Positions 1-8,670 of a stretch of 64,000 nt of DNA are shown here, one piece after another. Position 1 is the stretch's first letter, and each line of letters begins with the position of its first letter. Both the position numbers and the translations under genes were made by a program. Source of the stretch: an uncultured Bacilli bacterium (lineage in GTDB: Bacteria > Bacillota_I > Bacilli_A > RF39 > UBA660); contig CALVYA010000003.1 in assembly GCA_944371905.1 (NCBI GenBank), forward strand, positions 1 through 64,000, in the 5' to 3' direction. The notes beneath the pieces were generated by a model. It saw nothing but the letters and a program-made list of their open reading frames with translations. It made no database searches and was not told the DNA's origin.

Positions 1-2
1 AT

Positions 3-260
3 ACAACCCAAGAAACTATATCTTCTTATGAAACTGGCAGAGTATTCCCAAGTTCCGATATGCTCATTAAACTTGCTGATTATTATAATACATCTATCGA
101 TTATTTATTATGCCGAACTAAATATAATATGCCAATAGATGATATTAAACCTAATAACATTAGCGATTACGACTTTATATTATTAAATAAAATAAATAAA
201 TTATCTAATATAAATAAAGCAAAAGTAGAAGCATATATAGATGGCTTAAATGACAATTAA
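3..260 (+). CDS. XRE-family HTH regulator, C-terminal part (cut by window start)
   Basis: The reading frame is open from the first bases of the window, so the gene starts to the left. The visible part has the second half of an HTH_3/XRE fold: a Q-E-x-I-S-x-Y-E-x-G-R recognition-helix segment followed by L-x-x-L-A-D-Y-Y-x-x-S-I-D-Y-L-L. A tail of about 45 residues follows. Such proteins are usually repressors of phage or integrative-element genes. The gene lies in the element that abuts spoIVA and converges with the Rep-like gene at 501-1337. An internal ATG at 60 gives a 66-residue ORF, but that start would cut the DNA-binding domain in half, so I reject it. Confidence 0.75.
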   Translation, partial: TTQETISSYETGRVFPSSDMLIKLADYYNTSIDYLLCRTKYNMPIDDIKPNNISDYDFILLNKINKLSNINKAKVEAYIDGLNDN

Positions 261-462
261 CTTCTAAATATATACATATTTATCTAAAACACCTTAATAT
301 TTCCTTATTTTATATTCAAATATCTAATATTATATATAAAAATATCTGCTAAATTATATACCTATCTTTATACTTATTAACTTTATTATTTTTCCAATTC
401 TTTATACTTTACTATATATAATTTATATATTTATTTTTATACATATTTATTAAATATTATAT

Positions 463-488
463 GATAGCTAAAAACTATCCTTTTTTTA
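463..488 (+). terminator. Candidate terminator after the XRE gene
   Basis: A short GATAG/CTATC stem is followed by a run of seven T. It is about 200 bases downstream of the XRE stop and just before the convergent Rep-like gene. The 5-bp stem is weak. Confidence 0.35.
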
Positions 489-500
489 TGCTATTTCCCT

Positions 501-1337
501 TTAAAACGGGGAATTATCATCTATTATTCTATTGTTATTTATCTGTACTTTATTATCAATTTTAATATTATCATAATTTTCTGCTATCTTATTTCTTCTT
601 ACCATTGCCATAAATTCAAGTGCCTTTTTTTCATCTTCTTCTTTACTAATATTATAAAAATATTCAGATATTTCCTTAAATTTACTTTCTATCTTATTAT
701 ATTTTTCTATAAATTCTTCATCCGTCATAGGACTTTTTCTTTGTTCTTTATTTAATTTTCTTATTTTATTTTTTAATTTTAAATATTCACTACAATACTG
801 CTTTAAACTATATTTTAATGGCTCTCCATTACCATAATTATAATTACAAAATAATCTTTTAGCACTTTGATCTATAAAATAATCAGCCAATTTTATATTA
901 CAATTCTTTTTATATACTTTCTTGTTATTACTATTATTTTCACTAATATTATTATCAACATCTATCCAATTTTTATCTATATAATTTTTAATAACATTTC
1001 TAAAAGCATAACTAGGACAACTAACTAATAATATATGTAAATGCCAATCCGTCTTATAGTTTCCATTATATAATCTATTAGCAAATAAATCTTCTATTTC
1101 TAATTCTTTTCTTTGCCCACCAACTTTGCCATTATTTTTAATTTTTAATGAACTAACACCTTTTTTAACATTACTACTAACTATCAATGCTTGAGCATAC
1201 CAACCTTTATCTGCATTTTTCTTACACATATATCTAATAAACTCTCTTAATCTCTTTGCATATAAAAATGCTTCTTCGCCACTTTTAAATTTTTTATTAA
1301 CTTCTATACTCGCTATTCCTAATTTTTTCTTCGCCAT
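501..1337 (-). CDS. HUH-endonuclease (Rep-like) protein of a mobile element
   Basis: This 278-residue protein has an HUH motif (W98-H99-L-H101 followed by hydrophobic residues) and a later Y153-x3-Q157-S segment that lines up with the Tyr motif of rolling-circle initiators (Y-x-x-K-Q). The motif Lys is Asp here. HUH-Y proteins nick single-stranded DNA and become 5'-linked to it, as plasmid Rep proteins and some relaxases do. It shares its layout with the protein at 52321-53046: an N-terminal alpha/beta part, then the W-H-L-H block, then the Tyr motif. The two are therefore probable distant paralogues. A ribosome binding site (AGAAGG) precedes the ATG. The family assignment rests on motifs only. 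A role in replication or transfer of the element is inferred, and the K-to-D change raises doubt about activity. Confidence 0.6.
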   Translation of the reverse strand: MAKKKLGIASIEVNKKFKSGEEAFLYAKRLREFIRYMCKKNADKGWYAQALIVSSNVKKGVSSLKIKNNGKVGGQRKELEIEDLFANRLYNGNYKTDWHLHILLVSCPSYAFRNVIKNYIDKNWIDVDNNISENNSNNKKVYKKNCNIKLADYFIDQSAKRLFCNYNYGNGEPLKYSLKQYCSEYLKLKNKIRKLNKEQRKSPMTDEEFIEKYNKIESKFKEISEYFYNISKEEDEKKALEFMAMVRRNKIAENYDNIKIDNKVQINNNRIIDDNSPF

Positions 1338-1395
1338 AATACATACCTTCTTTTAATACCTTCATATATATTATACGATTTTTATTTTTCAAAAC

Positions 1396-1580
1396 TTGCC
1401 ATTTTCCCATATTTTCTGCAAATTTCTTAAATTTTTCTCATTTTAGCCATTTTAAAGCATCATTGCCAAATTATAATATAAATTATTAAATAACTTATTA
1501 AACCTTTAAAACAGCCAAATAAATATGCTTATATTATCTCTAAACAAAAAAAACAATTCTTATCTCTAAAAATTGCCGTA
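1396..1580. repeat. Iteron-like repeats upstream of the Rep-like gene
   Basis: Five short elements of the form T-[TA]-G-C-C-A-[AT] lie at about 1396, 1444, 1462, 1512 and 1572 (the last ends in CCG) within very AT-rich DNA. This is the layout of iterons or a nicking origin beside a rep gene. The spacing is irregular and the motif short, so this is only a candidate. Confidence 0.35.
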
Positions 1581-1602
1581 TCTAATAATAATTAAACTAA
1601 TT

Positions 1603-2901
1603 TTATATAACTTTCAACTTCATAAATAAATTCAAATGGCTTCCTACTTCTTGCATTAACCCATCTATCAAATATTTCCACTGCATTTTTATAGTTGTTA
1701 TATGAATTGAAGGGGCTACTGCCTTTAATTTAACTCCATAACGGGAACCTTGTTTAATAATTTCAGGAGTATCTAATTTCATATCATTCAATGTAGGTGA
1801 AGCTACTCCATAGCCAGTTTGTTTTACCATTTTTAAAGCATATTTTATTTGATCATACTCAGTTTTTGCTTCATTGTATTCTTGAAATAAAGATAATAGC
1901 TCTGCTTTATTTCTAACATCAATTTTTATAATATCTTTCAATACTTTGTTATATAATTCTGAAGGTGCTTCTAAAGATACTATTACTTCACCAGTAGAAG
2001 GATCAACATTAGACAAATAAGCTTTTTCAATATTTTCATTATCTAAAAAATGTTTAGTAATATTTTCAATATCTCGTAATTTATCTACTTCTACAATACT
2101 TTCTTTAATACTATTAATATAGCTTTGTTTAATTGGATTTTTACTATTTAAAATTGCGATCCATTCAGGCATATTAACTTTTACTTCTAAAATTGGAAAT
2201 TCATATAACGCTTCTCTTAAAATATTATATATATCTTTTTCTGTCATAGATTCAATACTAATAGGCATAACTGGTACATTATGTTCTTCTTTTAATGATT
2301 CTGCCAGTCTTTCAGTCTCAGGTAATGTCGGATGGGTTGAATTTAATAAAACAATAAATGGTTTACCTAATTCTTTTAGTTCTCTTATCACTCTGTTTTC
2401 TGCCTCTAAATAATCATTTCTACTAAACTCTCCAATAGAGCCATCCGTAGTTACTACAATACCTATCGTAGAATGATCTTTAATTACTTTTTCAGTACCT
2501 AACTCTGCTGCCTCTACAAAAGGTATTTCTTCATTATACCAAGGACATTTTACCATACGAGGTCCATTTTCATCCTCAGCTCCTTTTGCATTATCAATGA
2601 CATAACCTACACAATCAATTAATCTAATGTTACAACTAAAATCATCAATTTCTACTTTAGCTGCAGTATTAGGAACGAATTTAGGCTCAATAGTCATAAT
2701 AGTCTTTCCACTAGAACTTTGTGGAATTTCATCTAATGCTCTTTTGCGTTCATATTCATCTTTAATATTAGGAACAACTAATGTCTCAATTACTTTTTTT
2801 ATAAAAGTACTCTTTCCAGTTCTAACCGCTCCTACTACTCCAAGATAAATATCTCCCCCTGTACGTTCTGCGATGTTTCTAATTATTTCATGTTTATCCA
2901 T
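1603..2901 (-). CDS. spoIVA: Stage IV sporulation protein A, C-terminally truncated at an insertion junction
   Basis: SpoIVA is the ATPase that polymerises on the forespore surface and forms the base of the spore coat. The N-terminal NTPase domain is intact, with a Walker A G-A-V-R-T-G-K-S-T near residue 24. Similarity to the family runs through the K-L-K-A-V-A-P-S-I-H block near position 1702 and then stops. The remaining ~32 residues do not match SpoIVA, and the family's last ~80 residues, ending in a conserved G-S-G-G-L-I-x-I-I-L tail, are absent. The ORF is 432 residues against about 490 in Bacillus. As it stands the protein lacks the C-terminal region normally needed for assembly. Order with spoVIF and der is normal on the right, so foreign DNA begins at the 3' end of this gene. 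Confidence 0.9.
   Translation of the reverse strand: MDKHEIIRNIAERTGGDIYLGVVGAVRTGKSTFIKKVIETLVVPNIKDEYERKRALDEIPQSSSGKTIMTIEPKFVPNTAAKVEIDDFSCNIRLIDCVGYVIDNAKGAEDENGPRMVKCPWYNEEIPFVEAAELGTEKVIKDHSTIGIVVTTDGSIGEFSRNDYLEAENRVIRELKELGKPFIVLLNSTHPTLPETERLAESLKEEHNVPVMPISIESMTEKDIYNILREALYEFPILEVKVNMPEWIAILNSKNPIKQSYINSIKESIVEVDKLRDIENITKHFLDNENIEKAYLSNVDPSTGEVIVSLEAPSELYNKVLKDIIKIDVRNKAELLSLFQEYNEAKTEYDQIKYALKMVKQTGYGVASPTLNDMKLDTPEIIKQGSRYGVKLKAVAPSIHITTIKMQWKYLIDGLMQEVGSHLNLFMKLKVI
1695..1712. other. Candidate element/spoIVA junction
   Basis: SpoIVA similarity ends after the His codon at 1702-1704. DNA to the left is AT-rich element DNA without SpoIVA coding content in any frame I could read. 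This marks one end of an inserted element. The partner junction with the 3' part of spoIVA is not in the window. Confidence 0.6.
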
Positions 2902-2935
2902 AAATATTTACCCACTCTCTTTTCATTTTCATTTA

Positions 2936-2963
2936 AATATATGATAAAAAAAGAAAGTTATAC
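2936..2963 (-). promoter_or_regulatory. Candidate sigma-E promoter of spoIVA
   Basis: On the minus strand GTATAAC is followed after 13 bases by CATATATT, close to the sigma-E consensus (KMATATT, ~14 bases, CATACANT). It lies about 35 bases upstream of the spoIVA start and just after the spoVIF terminator. In Bacillus spoIVA is transcribed by sigma-E, which fits. Confidence 0.5.
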
Positions 2964-2967
2964 CAAA

Positions 2968-2992
2968 TAAAAATAGTGATTTATCACTATTT
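2968..2992 (-). terminator. Rho-independent terminator after spoVIF
   Basis: A near-perfect stem (AAATAGTGA/TCACTATTT) with a 4-base loop is followed on the minus strand by a T-rich tract. It separates spoVIF from spoIVA. Confidence 0.7.
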
Positions 2993-3230
2993 ATAACATT
3001 TCATCTAAATTTTTAGGCACATCATCTTTGACAATAGCATTAATTATTTTATTCGTCTTCTCTTCACTAACTTCTTTCCCTGCTACTTGTGAAATTTCTT
3101 TAATTAAATCTCTCAATACTTTTTCGTCTTTCATATTAGAATTTTGAACTTTAGAAGCTAAAGACATAATGGTTTCTTTATTTACATTAGTCTTTTTCTC
3201 TACCTTATTAAAAAAAGAATCACCAAACAT
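2991..3230 (-). CDS. spoVIF: Stage VI sporulation protein F
   Basis: This 79-residue protein matches the SpoVIF family in length and pattern: an N-terminal F-x-K-V-E-K-K-T-x-V block, D-E-K-x-[LV]-R-x-L-I-K, a G-K-x-V-S-x-E-K segment and a closing I-V-K-D-x-V-P-K. In Bacillus SpoVIF takes part in late coat assembly. It starts with a strong ribosome binding site (AGGAGG) and lies between der and spoIVA, so three neighbouring genes combine an essential GTPase with two spore genes. A terminator follows its stop. Confidence 0.8.
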   Translation of the reverse strand: MFGDSFFNKVEKKTNVNKETIMSLASKVQNSNMKDEKVLRDLIKEISQVAGKEVSEEKTNKIINAIVKDDVPKNLDEML

Positions 3231-3272
3231 AAAAAACCTCCTACATCATTATATGTAAGAAGTTATATTTGG

Positions 3273-4577
3273 TTATTCATTACGATTCTTAAATTGTAAA
3301 ATTATAGGTGTCCCCTCTAATTCAAAATTTTCTCTTAATTTATTTTCTAAATATCTTTCATATGAAAAATGTACTAAATTTTTATTATTAACATGAAAAG
3401 TAAATTTTGGAGGTTTAATTCCCGTTTGATTTACATAGTATATTTTCAATCTTTTTCCTTTATAGGAAGGAGGTAAATTTAATAAATAAGCATCTTGTAT
3501 TACATCATTAATGATACTTGTTTTAATTTCTCTTTTGATATTTTCACTAACTTTTAAAACCTCAGGCATAATAGTATGAACTCTTTTTTTAGTAAGTGCA
3601 GAAGTAAAGATGACTGGAACATAAGATAAAAATTGAAATTCACTACGTACTTCTTTCAAATATTCTTTAATAGTTTTTTTATCCTCCATGGTATCCCATT
3701 TATTAACTACTAAAATAAGCCCTTTTCCTTTTTCTAATACATATCCGGCAATATGTTTATCATGCTCAATAATTCCTTCTTCAGCATTAATTACTAATAA
3801 ACAAATATCACTACGATCAATTGCTTTCATGCTTCTTAACAAACTATACTTTTCTACATTTTCATATATTTTACCTTTTTTTCGCATTCCTGCAGTATCA
3901 ATCACTACAAATTCTTCTTTTTGATAAGTTAATATCGTATCAATAGCATCTCGGGTTGTTCCTGCTACGTCGCTAACAATTACTCTATCTTCATTTAATA
4001 AGGCATTAATTAAACTACTCTTACCAACATTAGGACGTCCAATAACAGAAAATTTTAATCTATTATCTTCTCTATCTTCCTTTTCATTAAAATCGCTAGT
4101 TACCTCATCCATAAGTTCAATAAAACCTATTCCATGTTCTCCACTAATTGGTATATAACTATCAAAACCTAGTTCATAAAAATCATAAATATGCTCTTCT
4201 GCTTTCTTATTATCGATTTTGTTAATTGCAACAATTATTTTCTTTTTACTTTTTCTTAAAATATCTCTTACTATTAAATCATTAGATGTTAATCCTTCCT
4301 TACCATCTACAACAAATATAACTACATCTGCTTCGTTAATAGCTATTTCTGCTTGCATTTTAATTTCATCATTAAATTTTTCTAAGGAAGCATCAATACC
4401 ACCAGTATCGATCACATTAAAACGGTAATTATTGTAACTAGCTTCGCTATAAATTCTATCTCTAGTAACACCAGGAGTATCTTCAATAATCGATATCTTT
4501 TTACCTACTATTTTATTAAAAATAGTACTTTTACCTACATTAGGTCTTCCTACTAATGCTACTACTGGTAATTTCAT
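3273..4577 (-). CDS. der: Ribosome biogenesis GTPase Der (EngA)
   Basis: Der assists assembly of the 50S ribosomal subunit. The 434-residue protein has two tandem GTPase domains. The first has G-R-P-N-V-G-K-S-T at residue 10, D-T-G-G for G3 and N-K-I-D for G4. The second has G-R-P-N-V-G-K-S-S near residue 180, D-T-A-G-M and N-K-W-D. A C-terminal KH-like domain follows. The length and domain order are normal for the family. It is followed downstream by spoVIF and spoIVA. Confidence 0.97.
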   Translation of the reverse strand: MKLPVVALVGRPNVGKSTIFNKIVGKKISIIEDTPGVTRDRIYSEASYNNYRFNVIDTGGIDASLEKFNDEIKMQAEIAINEADVVIFVVDGKEGLTSNDLIVRDILRKSKKKIIVAINKIDNKKAEEHIYDFYELGFDSYIPISGEHGIGFIELMDEVTSDFNEKEDREDNRLKFSVIGRPNVGKSSLINALLNEDRVIVSDVAGTTRDAIDTILTYQKEEFVVIDTAGMRKKGKIYENVEKYSLLRSMKAIDRSDICLLVINAEEGIIEHDKHIAGYVLEKGKGLILVVNKWDTMEDKKTIKEYLKEVRSEFQFLSYVPVIFTSALTKKRVHTIMPEVLKVSENIKREIKTSIINDVIQDAYLLNLPPSYKGKRLKIYYVNQTGIKPPKFTFHVNNKNLVHFSYERYLENKLRENFELEGTPIILQFKNRNE

Positions 4578-4601
4578 AATAACACTTCCTTTCTATTAAA
4601 A

Positions 4602-4625
4602 ATAGGTGCTTAAACACCTGAGAAA
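4602..4625 (-). terminator. Terminator after the 132-residue gene
   Basis: On the minus strand an AGGTG/CACCT stem is followed by ATTTTT. It overlaps the stop of the gene at 4610-5008 and separates it from der. Confidence 0.55.
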
Positions 4626-5008
4626 TTTTTTTTCATCATTTTTATTAATTGATCATGAACCTCGGTTCTTACTGATAAATAACTATCTTCTTTTCCACCA
4701 ACAGATACTTGACTTGCAACATATTTTTTCAGTAAATTAAAATATCCCTTTTCCGTAAATTCTCCTATTTCTCTAACATGAAGATTTGAAATAGTAATAT
4801 AATTATTCAAATAAGCATTACAAACTTCCAATTTTTTACCATGATAACTATCAAAACTAATGATTTCATCGTTAGGAATTGGATAATAGTCTCCTACAGA
4901 AACATCTTTTGTTAATTTGAAGCCTTTATATACATAAGGACTTTCACTTATAATCACGATGGGTTCTTTTATATTATTAACTAAAACTATTTTACTAATT
5001 TTGCTCAT
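4610..5008 (-). CDS. Conserved-looking hypothetical protein, 132 residues
   Basis: I do not recognise this protein. It has no signal peptide or membrane segment and looks like a small mixed alpha/beta cytoplasmic domain, with a C-terminal helix rich in Lys and Met. It starts at an ATG with a GGTGA ribosome binding site. It is a single gene between der and the 154-residue protein, with its own terminator. No catalytic motif is visible. Confidence 0.7.
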   Translation of the reverse strand: MSKISKIVLVNNIKEPIVIISESPYVYKGFKLTKDVSVGDYYPIPNDEIISFDSYHGKKLEVCNAYLNNYITISNLHVREIGEFTEKGYFNLLKKYVASQVSVGGKEDSYLSVRTEVHDQLIKMMKKNFSGV

Positions 5009-5048
5009 AATATCACCTTCAAACAGTCGTAATTATAACATGCTTACA

Positions 5049-5513
5049 CTAGGTTGTCAAATGATACCACTTTGATTTTAATTCTTTTAATTCTTGACCA
5101 TAAATAACTTTATAATCTTCTGTAAAAAAATAATCTTCTTTATCTACCTCAATACTATTTATGTAAAAATAATTATTTAAATATTTTAACGTTTTATATT
5201 GATAAACATTTTTGATATTTTTTACTTGGAGGTAAATCTCTTCTTCATTATGAACAATTATTTTTAGATCAACAGTTTTTCCTAAATAACTATCAATATT
5301 TTTAATTTCTAAAATAATTCCTAAATATTTAATAATATACACATGAACTTCATAAAAACCTTCTAAAGTAATAGCATATATTTTTCTAATCTTTAAAATA
5401 ATTGATTTTATATATTGACTTAATTCTTCTTGATTGTTTATATCAAACTCCTTAATATAGGCATTATTAATAAAAATTTTATAATTATCTTCATCCAGTA
5501 GTTCTAATTTCAT
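5049..5513 (-). CDS. Hypothetical protein, 154 residues
   Basis: I do not recognise a family. The protein is acidic with many Ile, Tyr and Lys residues and no membrane segment. The first ~45 residues (M-K-L-E-L-L-D-E-D-N-Y-K-I-F and an acidic helix) superficially recall the start of MecA adaptor proteins, but the later part does not, so I make no assignment. It lies between engB and the 132-residue gene on the same strand. The start has a GGTGATAAA ribosome binding site. Confidence 0.65.
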   Translation of the reverse strand: MKLELLDEDNYKIFINNAYIKEFDINNQEELSQYIKSIILKIRKIYAITLEGFYEVHVYIIKYLGIILEIKNIDSYLGKTVDLKIIVHNEEEIYLQVKNIKNVYQYKTLKYLNNYFYINSIEVDKEDYFFTEDYKVIYGQELKELKSKWYHLTT

Positions 5514-5569
5514 TTTATCACCTACAGTATCTTATGAAATATTAAGAAAAAAGAAATAAAAAAGAAGAA

Positions 5570-6163
5570 TTAAACAATTTCAATTGTTAAATCTTCTATC
5601 TTCTTTACTATTTCTTCTCGTCCTAATTTAGTAACACTAGAAAATAATACAATATCATCCCCTACTACCAAATCTAGAGAATCCGTAATGCTTTTTAAAC
5701 TAGCATCCTTTTTACTTGCTCCTACCTTATCTACTTTAGTGGCCACAATAGTTACAGGCACATGATAATATTTTAAAAAATTATACATAAGCAGATCGTC
5801 TTCCGTAGGCTTATGTCTAAAATCAATTAACATAAAAACTCTTTTTAATTCTTTTCTTTTTTCCAAGTATTCTTCAATCATAAGACCAAATTTTTTTTGT
5901 TGTTCTTTGCTAGTTAGAGCATATCCATATCCAGGTACATCTACTAAATAAAAGTTATCATTTACAATATAAAAATTTAAGGTTTGAGTTTTTCCAGGAG
6001 TTGCAGATACTCTAGCTAGATTTTTTCTATTAACAATTGTATTAATAAAACTACTTTTTCCGACATTACTTCTCCCTACTAACAAAAACTCTGGTTTGCC
6101 TTCATCCGGATATTGACTTCTTCTTACAGCACTAATATATAAATCTACACTATTTATTTTCAT
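5570..6163 (-). CDS. engB: Ribosome biogenesis GTP-binding protein YsxC/EngB
   Basis: EngB is a small essential GTPase acting in 50S subunit assembly. The single G domain has G-R-S-N-V-G-K-S-S (G1), an A-T-P-G-K-T-Q switch region, D-V-P-G-Y-G-Y-A (G3) and T-K-x-D-K-V (G4). The length (~197 residues) is typical. I take the ATG at 6163, which has AGGTGATAAT in front. A GTG three codons upstream lies inside that ribosome binding site. The start overlaps the end of nrnA, so the two are probably translationally coupled. Confidence 0.95.
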   Translation of the reverse strand: MKINSVDLYISAVRRSQYPDEGKPEFLLVGRSNVGKSSFINTIVNRKNLARVSATPGKTQTLNFYIVNDNFYLVDVPGYGYALTSKEQQKKFGLMIEEYLEKRKELKRVFMLIDFRHKPTEDDLLMYNFLKYYHVPVTIVATKVDKVGASKKDASLKSITDSLDLVVGDDIVLFSSVTKLGREEIVKKIEDLTIEIV

Positions 6164-7112
6164 TATTATCACCTAAATTCTCTAAATAAGCTCTACAAGC
6201 TTCATTTAATTCGTTTAAAAAATTATCCACTTCATCCATAGAAGTAACTCTAGCTCCACTAGCATAATGATGTCCTCCACCATTATACTTTTCTGCTATG
6301 TGATTAATAATAGGTCCACGAGATCTAATATTTAATTTAATAAGATTATTTTTCACATCCTCTGAAATTGCTACCCAAACTAAAACTTCTTCTATATAAT
6401 TAAAGTTATTGATTAAATTTCCTGCAGATCCTGAATCTACTCCAAATTGAGAAATAATGTCATTTGTAATTTTAATACTAGCTAATCCATATTCAGTTAC
6501 CTTTAAATTTTCAGCAATATAACCTTGAAGACGAACTTCATTTAAAGGACGCATATAAATATTACTATATAAAGATGGTAAATCTAAATCATAATTTTTT
6601 AATAAATCAGAAATAATTCTAAATGTTTTATCTGAGGAATTAAACAAAAAACGATTAGTATCAGACACGATTCCTAAAAATATTGTCTTTGCTATCTCAT
6701 TATCCAGTGTTAAATTAGTAGTAGAAATTAATCGATATACTAATTCAGAAGCACTAGATGCTTTATCGTCAATATATTCTATTTGAGCATATTTCTCAAT
6801 AAATGGATGATGATCAATTTTTATATAATATTTAAAATTATCAAAATTATTGATATCTACTCTTTTTTTATCAGGAGTATCAACAACAATTAACATAGCA
6901 TCAGTAAATTCTTCCATTTTATCTAACTTAGGAAAATAATTAAATTTTGCACTACTACTTCCCACAGCACAAACTTTTTTATTGGGAAACGTTTTCTTGA
7001 TCGCATCTCTTAAAGCGAGTTGACTAGCCAAAGCGTCTGGATCAACACCTACGTGTCTTGCAATAACAATATTATCATATTCTTTTATCTTTTCAAAAAT
7101 AGTCTCTAGCAT
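6150..7112 (-). CDS. nrnA: DHH-family phosphoesterase, NrnA-like (oligoribonuclease / pAp phosphatase)
   Basis: NrnA-type enzymes degrade very short RNA oligonucleotides and dephosphorylate 3'-phosphoadenosine 5'-phosphate. The DHH domain has V-x-V-D-P-D-A near residue 25, a V-V-D-T block and I-D-H-H-P near residue 110. The DHHA1 domain ends with G-G-G-H-H-Y-A-S-G-A near residue 285. At 320 residues the length is normal. The 3' end overlaps engB, and ackA lies 8 bases upstream, so ackA-nrnA-engB form one transcription unit. Confidence 0.88.
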   Translation of the reverse strand: MLETIFEKIKEYDNIVIARHVGVDPDALASQLALRDAIKKTFPNKKVCAVGSSSAKFNYFPKLDKMEEFTDAMLIVVDTPDKKRVDINNFDNFKYYIKIDHHPFIEKYAQIEYIDDKASSASELVYRLISTTNLTLDNEIAKTIFLGIVSDTNRFLFNSSDKTFRIISDLLKNYDLDLPSLYSNIYMRPLNEVRLQGYIAENLKVTEYGLASIKITNDIISQFGVDSGSAGNLINNFNYIEEVLVWVAISEDVKNNLIKLNIRSRGPIINHIAEKYNGGGHHYASGARVTSMDEVDNFLNELNEACRAYLENLGDNNENK

Positions 7113-7120
7113 AATTTTTC

Positions 7121-8302
7121 CTATCTGTTTACTATTTCTAATGTATCTAGTGCTATCATTAATTCTTCATCGGTTGGAACAACATATAATAAACAACTAG
7201 AATCATCTGCATTAATTTTAGCAAGTTTCCCTCTTACATTATTCGCTTCCAAATCTAATTTGATTCCTAATGCTGATAATTTTTCCACAATCATACGTCT
7301 AGTATCAATACTATTTTCCCCAATTCCTGCTGTAAAACAAATAACATCTGCTCCACCTAATTCAACATAATATTGGGCTATATATTTTACTACCGACCTT
7401 ACAAACATTTCCTGTGCTAAAATACACTGTTCATTACCATTTTTTACTCCATCTTCAATATCCCTAGAATCACTACTAAATTGACTAATACCAAGTAATC
7501 CTGATTTTTTATTAAAATCATTTAAAATTTCGCCAGCACTTTTACCTTCTTTTTCCATCACATAAGGTACAATGGAACAATCCACATCTCCAGTTCTAGT
7601 TCCCATTATAATTCCAGCAAGTGGTGTAAATCCCATAGAGGTATTTATACACTTACCATCTTTAATTGCAGTAACACTACCACCATTTCCTAAATGGCAA
7701 CTAATAATTTTTAAATCATCACGTCCTAATTCTTCGCTAATTTTTTTAGTAATATATCTATGGCTAGTTCCATGGAATCCATATTTTCTAACTTTATATT
7801 TTTCATACCATTCATAAGGTACTGCATATAAATAATTTTCTTTATCCATGGTTTGATGAAATGCAGTATCAAATACTACAACCATAGGTGTTTTAGGTAA
7901 AACTTCTTGAAAAGCTTTGATTCCTAAATAATGAGCTGGATTATGAAGCGGTGCTAAGTCACTAAGTTTTAATATATCCTCTGCTACTTTATTAGTTACC
8001 ATAACAGATTTTGTATATTCAGATCCTCCATGGACAATTCTGTGACCTATTCCATCAATTTCTTCTAAACTGCTAATAATTTGTAATTCAATTAATTTAT
8101 CAAGCAATATCTTAACTGCATCTGCATGATCTTTTAAAACTACTTCTTCTTTTAATTTATAATCTTGATATTTAATTGTATAACAACTTCCTTCAATGCC
8201 AATTCGTTCAAATAATCCTGATACTAATACTTCCTTAGTATCCATTTCAAATAAACTAAATTTTAAAGAACTACTTCCTGCATTTATTGACATTATTTTC
8301 AT
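7121..8302 (-). CDS. ackA: Acetate kinase
   Basis: Acetate kinase converts acetyl phosphate and ADP to acetate and ATP, the last step of acetate fermentation. The 393-residue protein has the N-terminal N-A-G-S-S-S-L-K-F signature, H-R-I-V-H-G-G, V-F-D-T-A-F-H, the H-L-G-N-G-G-S nucleotide-binding loop and F-T-A-G-I-G-E-N near the C-terminus. No phosphotransacetylase gene is adjacent. It heads the ackA-nrnA-engB unit. Confidence 0.97.
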   Translation of the reverse strand: MKIMSINAGSSSLKFSLFEMDTKEVLVSGLFERIGIEGSCYTIKYQDYKLKEEVVLKDHADAVKILLDKLIELQIISSLEEIDGIGHRIVHGGSEYTKSVMVTNKVAEDILKLSDLAPLHNPAHYLGIKAFQEVLPKTPMVVVFDTAFHQTMDKENYLYAVPYEWYEKYKVRKYGFHGTSHRYITKKISEELGRDDLKIISCHLGNGGSVTAIKDGKCINTSMGFTPLAGIIMGTRTGDVDCSIVPYVMEKEGKSAGEILNDFNKKSGLLGISQFSSDSRDIEDGVKNGNEQCILAQEMFVRSVVKYIAQYYVELGGADVICFTAGIGENSIDTRRMIVEKLSALGIKLDLEANNVRGKLAKINADDSSCLLYVVPTDEELMIALDTLEIVNR

Positions 8303-8382
8303 ATTATCCCTCTTTCTAATAACAATATTTTAACACATTACTATATATTTAGCCATCTTTTTTTCAATATCATTATATAGAA

Positions 8383-8416
8383 AAAGCTATCAACCAAAAA
8401 ATCGTTGATAGCTTTA
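8383..8416 (-). terminator. Strong terminator after the SASP gene
   Basis: A perfect 12-bp stem (AAAGCTATCAAC/GTTGATAGCTTT) with a 9-base loop is followed by a T run on the minus strand. Confidence 0.8.
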
Positions 8417-8443
8417 GATTATATTATTCTATTTTTATTATAG

Positions 8444-8656
8444 TTATTTATTATAACCTGAACTAATTTGGTTCATACCACTACGAACTAATCTCTTAGT
8501 AATTTCACCACCAACTGATCCGTTAGCACGTGAAGTTGTGTCTGGTCCTAAATTAACTCCAAATTCGTTAGCTATTTCATATTTCATTTTATCAATAGCT
8601 TGTTTTGCACCTGGAACATGCATTTTCATTGAATCTTTGCTATTCATTGTTTTCAC
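8444..8656 (-). CDS. Alpha/beta-type small acid-soluble spore protein
   Basis: These proteins coat and protect spore DNA and are cut by the GPR protease during germination. The 70-residue protein has the family features: K-x-E-I-A-x-E-F-G-V with the GPR cleavage site (Glu-Ile-Ala), L-G-P-D-T-T-S-R-x-N-G-S-V-G-G, and M-x-K-R-L-V-like residues near the C-terminus. It is monocistronic between a perfect forespore promoter and a strong terminator. The ribosome binding site is AGGAGGTG. Confidence 0.95.
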   Translation of the reverse strand: MKTMNSKDSMKMHVPGAKQAIDKMKYEIANEFGVNLGPDTTSRANGSVGGEITKRLVRSGMNQISSGYNK

Positions 8657-8670
8657 CTCCTATACATTTA

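Noticed and set aside
60-260. Separate 66-residue gene starting at the ATG at 60
   Set aside because: The frame is open to the window edge and completes an HTH_3 domain, so this is the end of a longer gene.
1588-1712. Short frame in the spoIVA junction region encoding F-D-R-W-V-N-A-R-S
   Set aside because: About 45 codons after a stop, without a start or ribosome binding site; it looks protein-like but cannot be supported.
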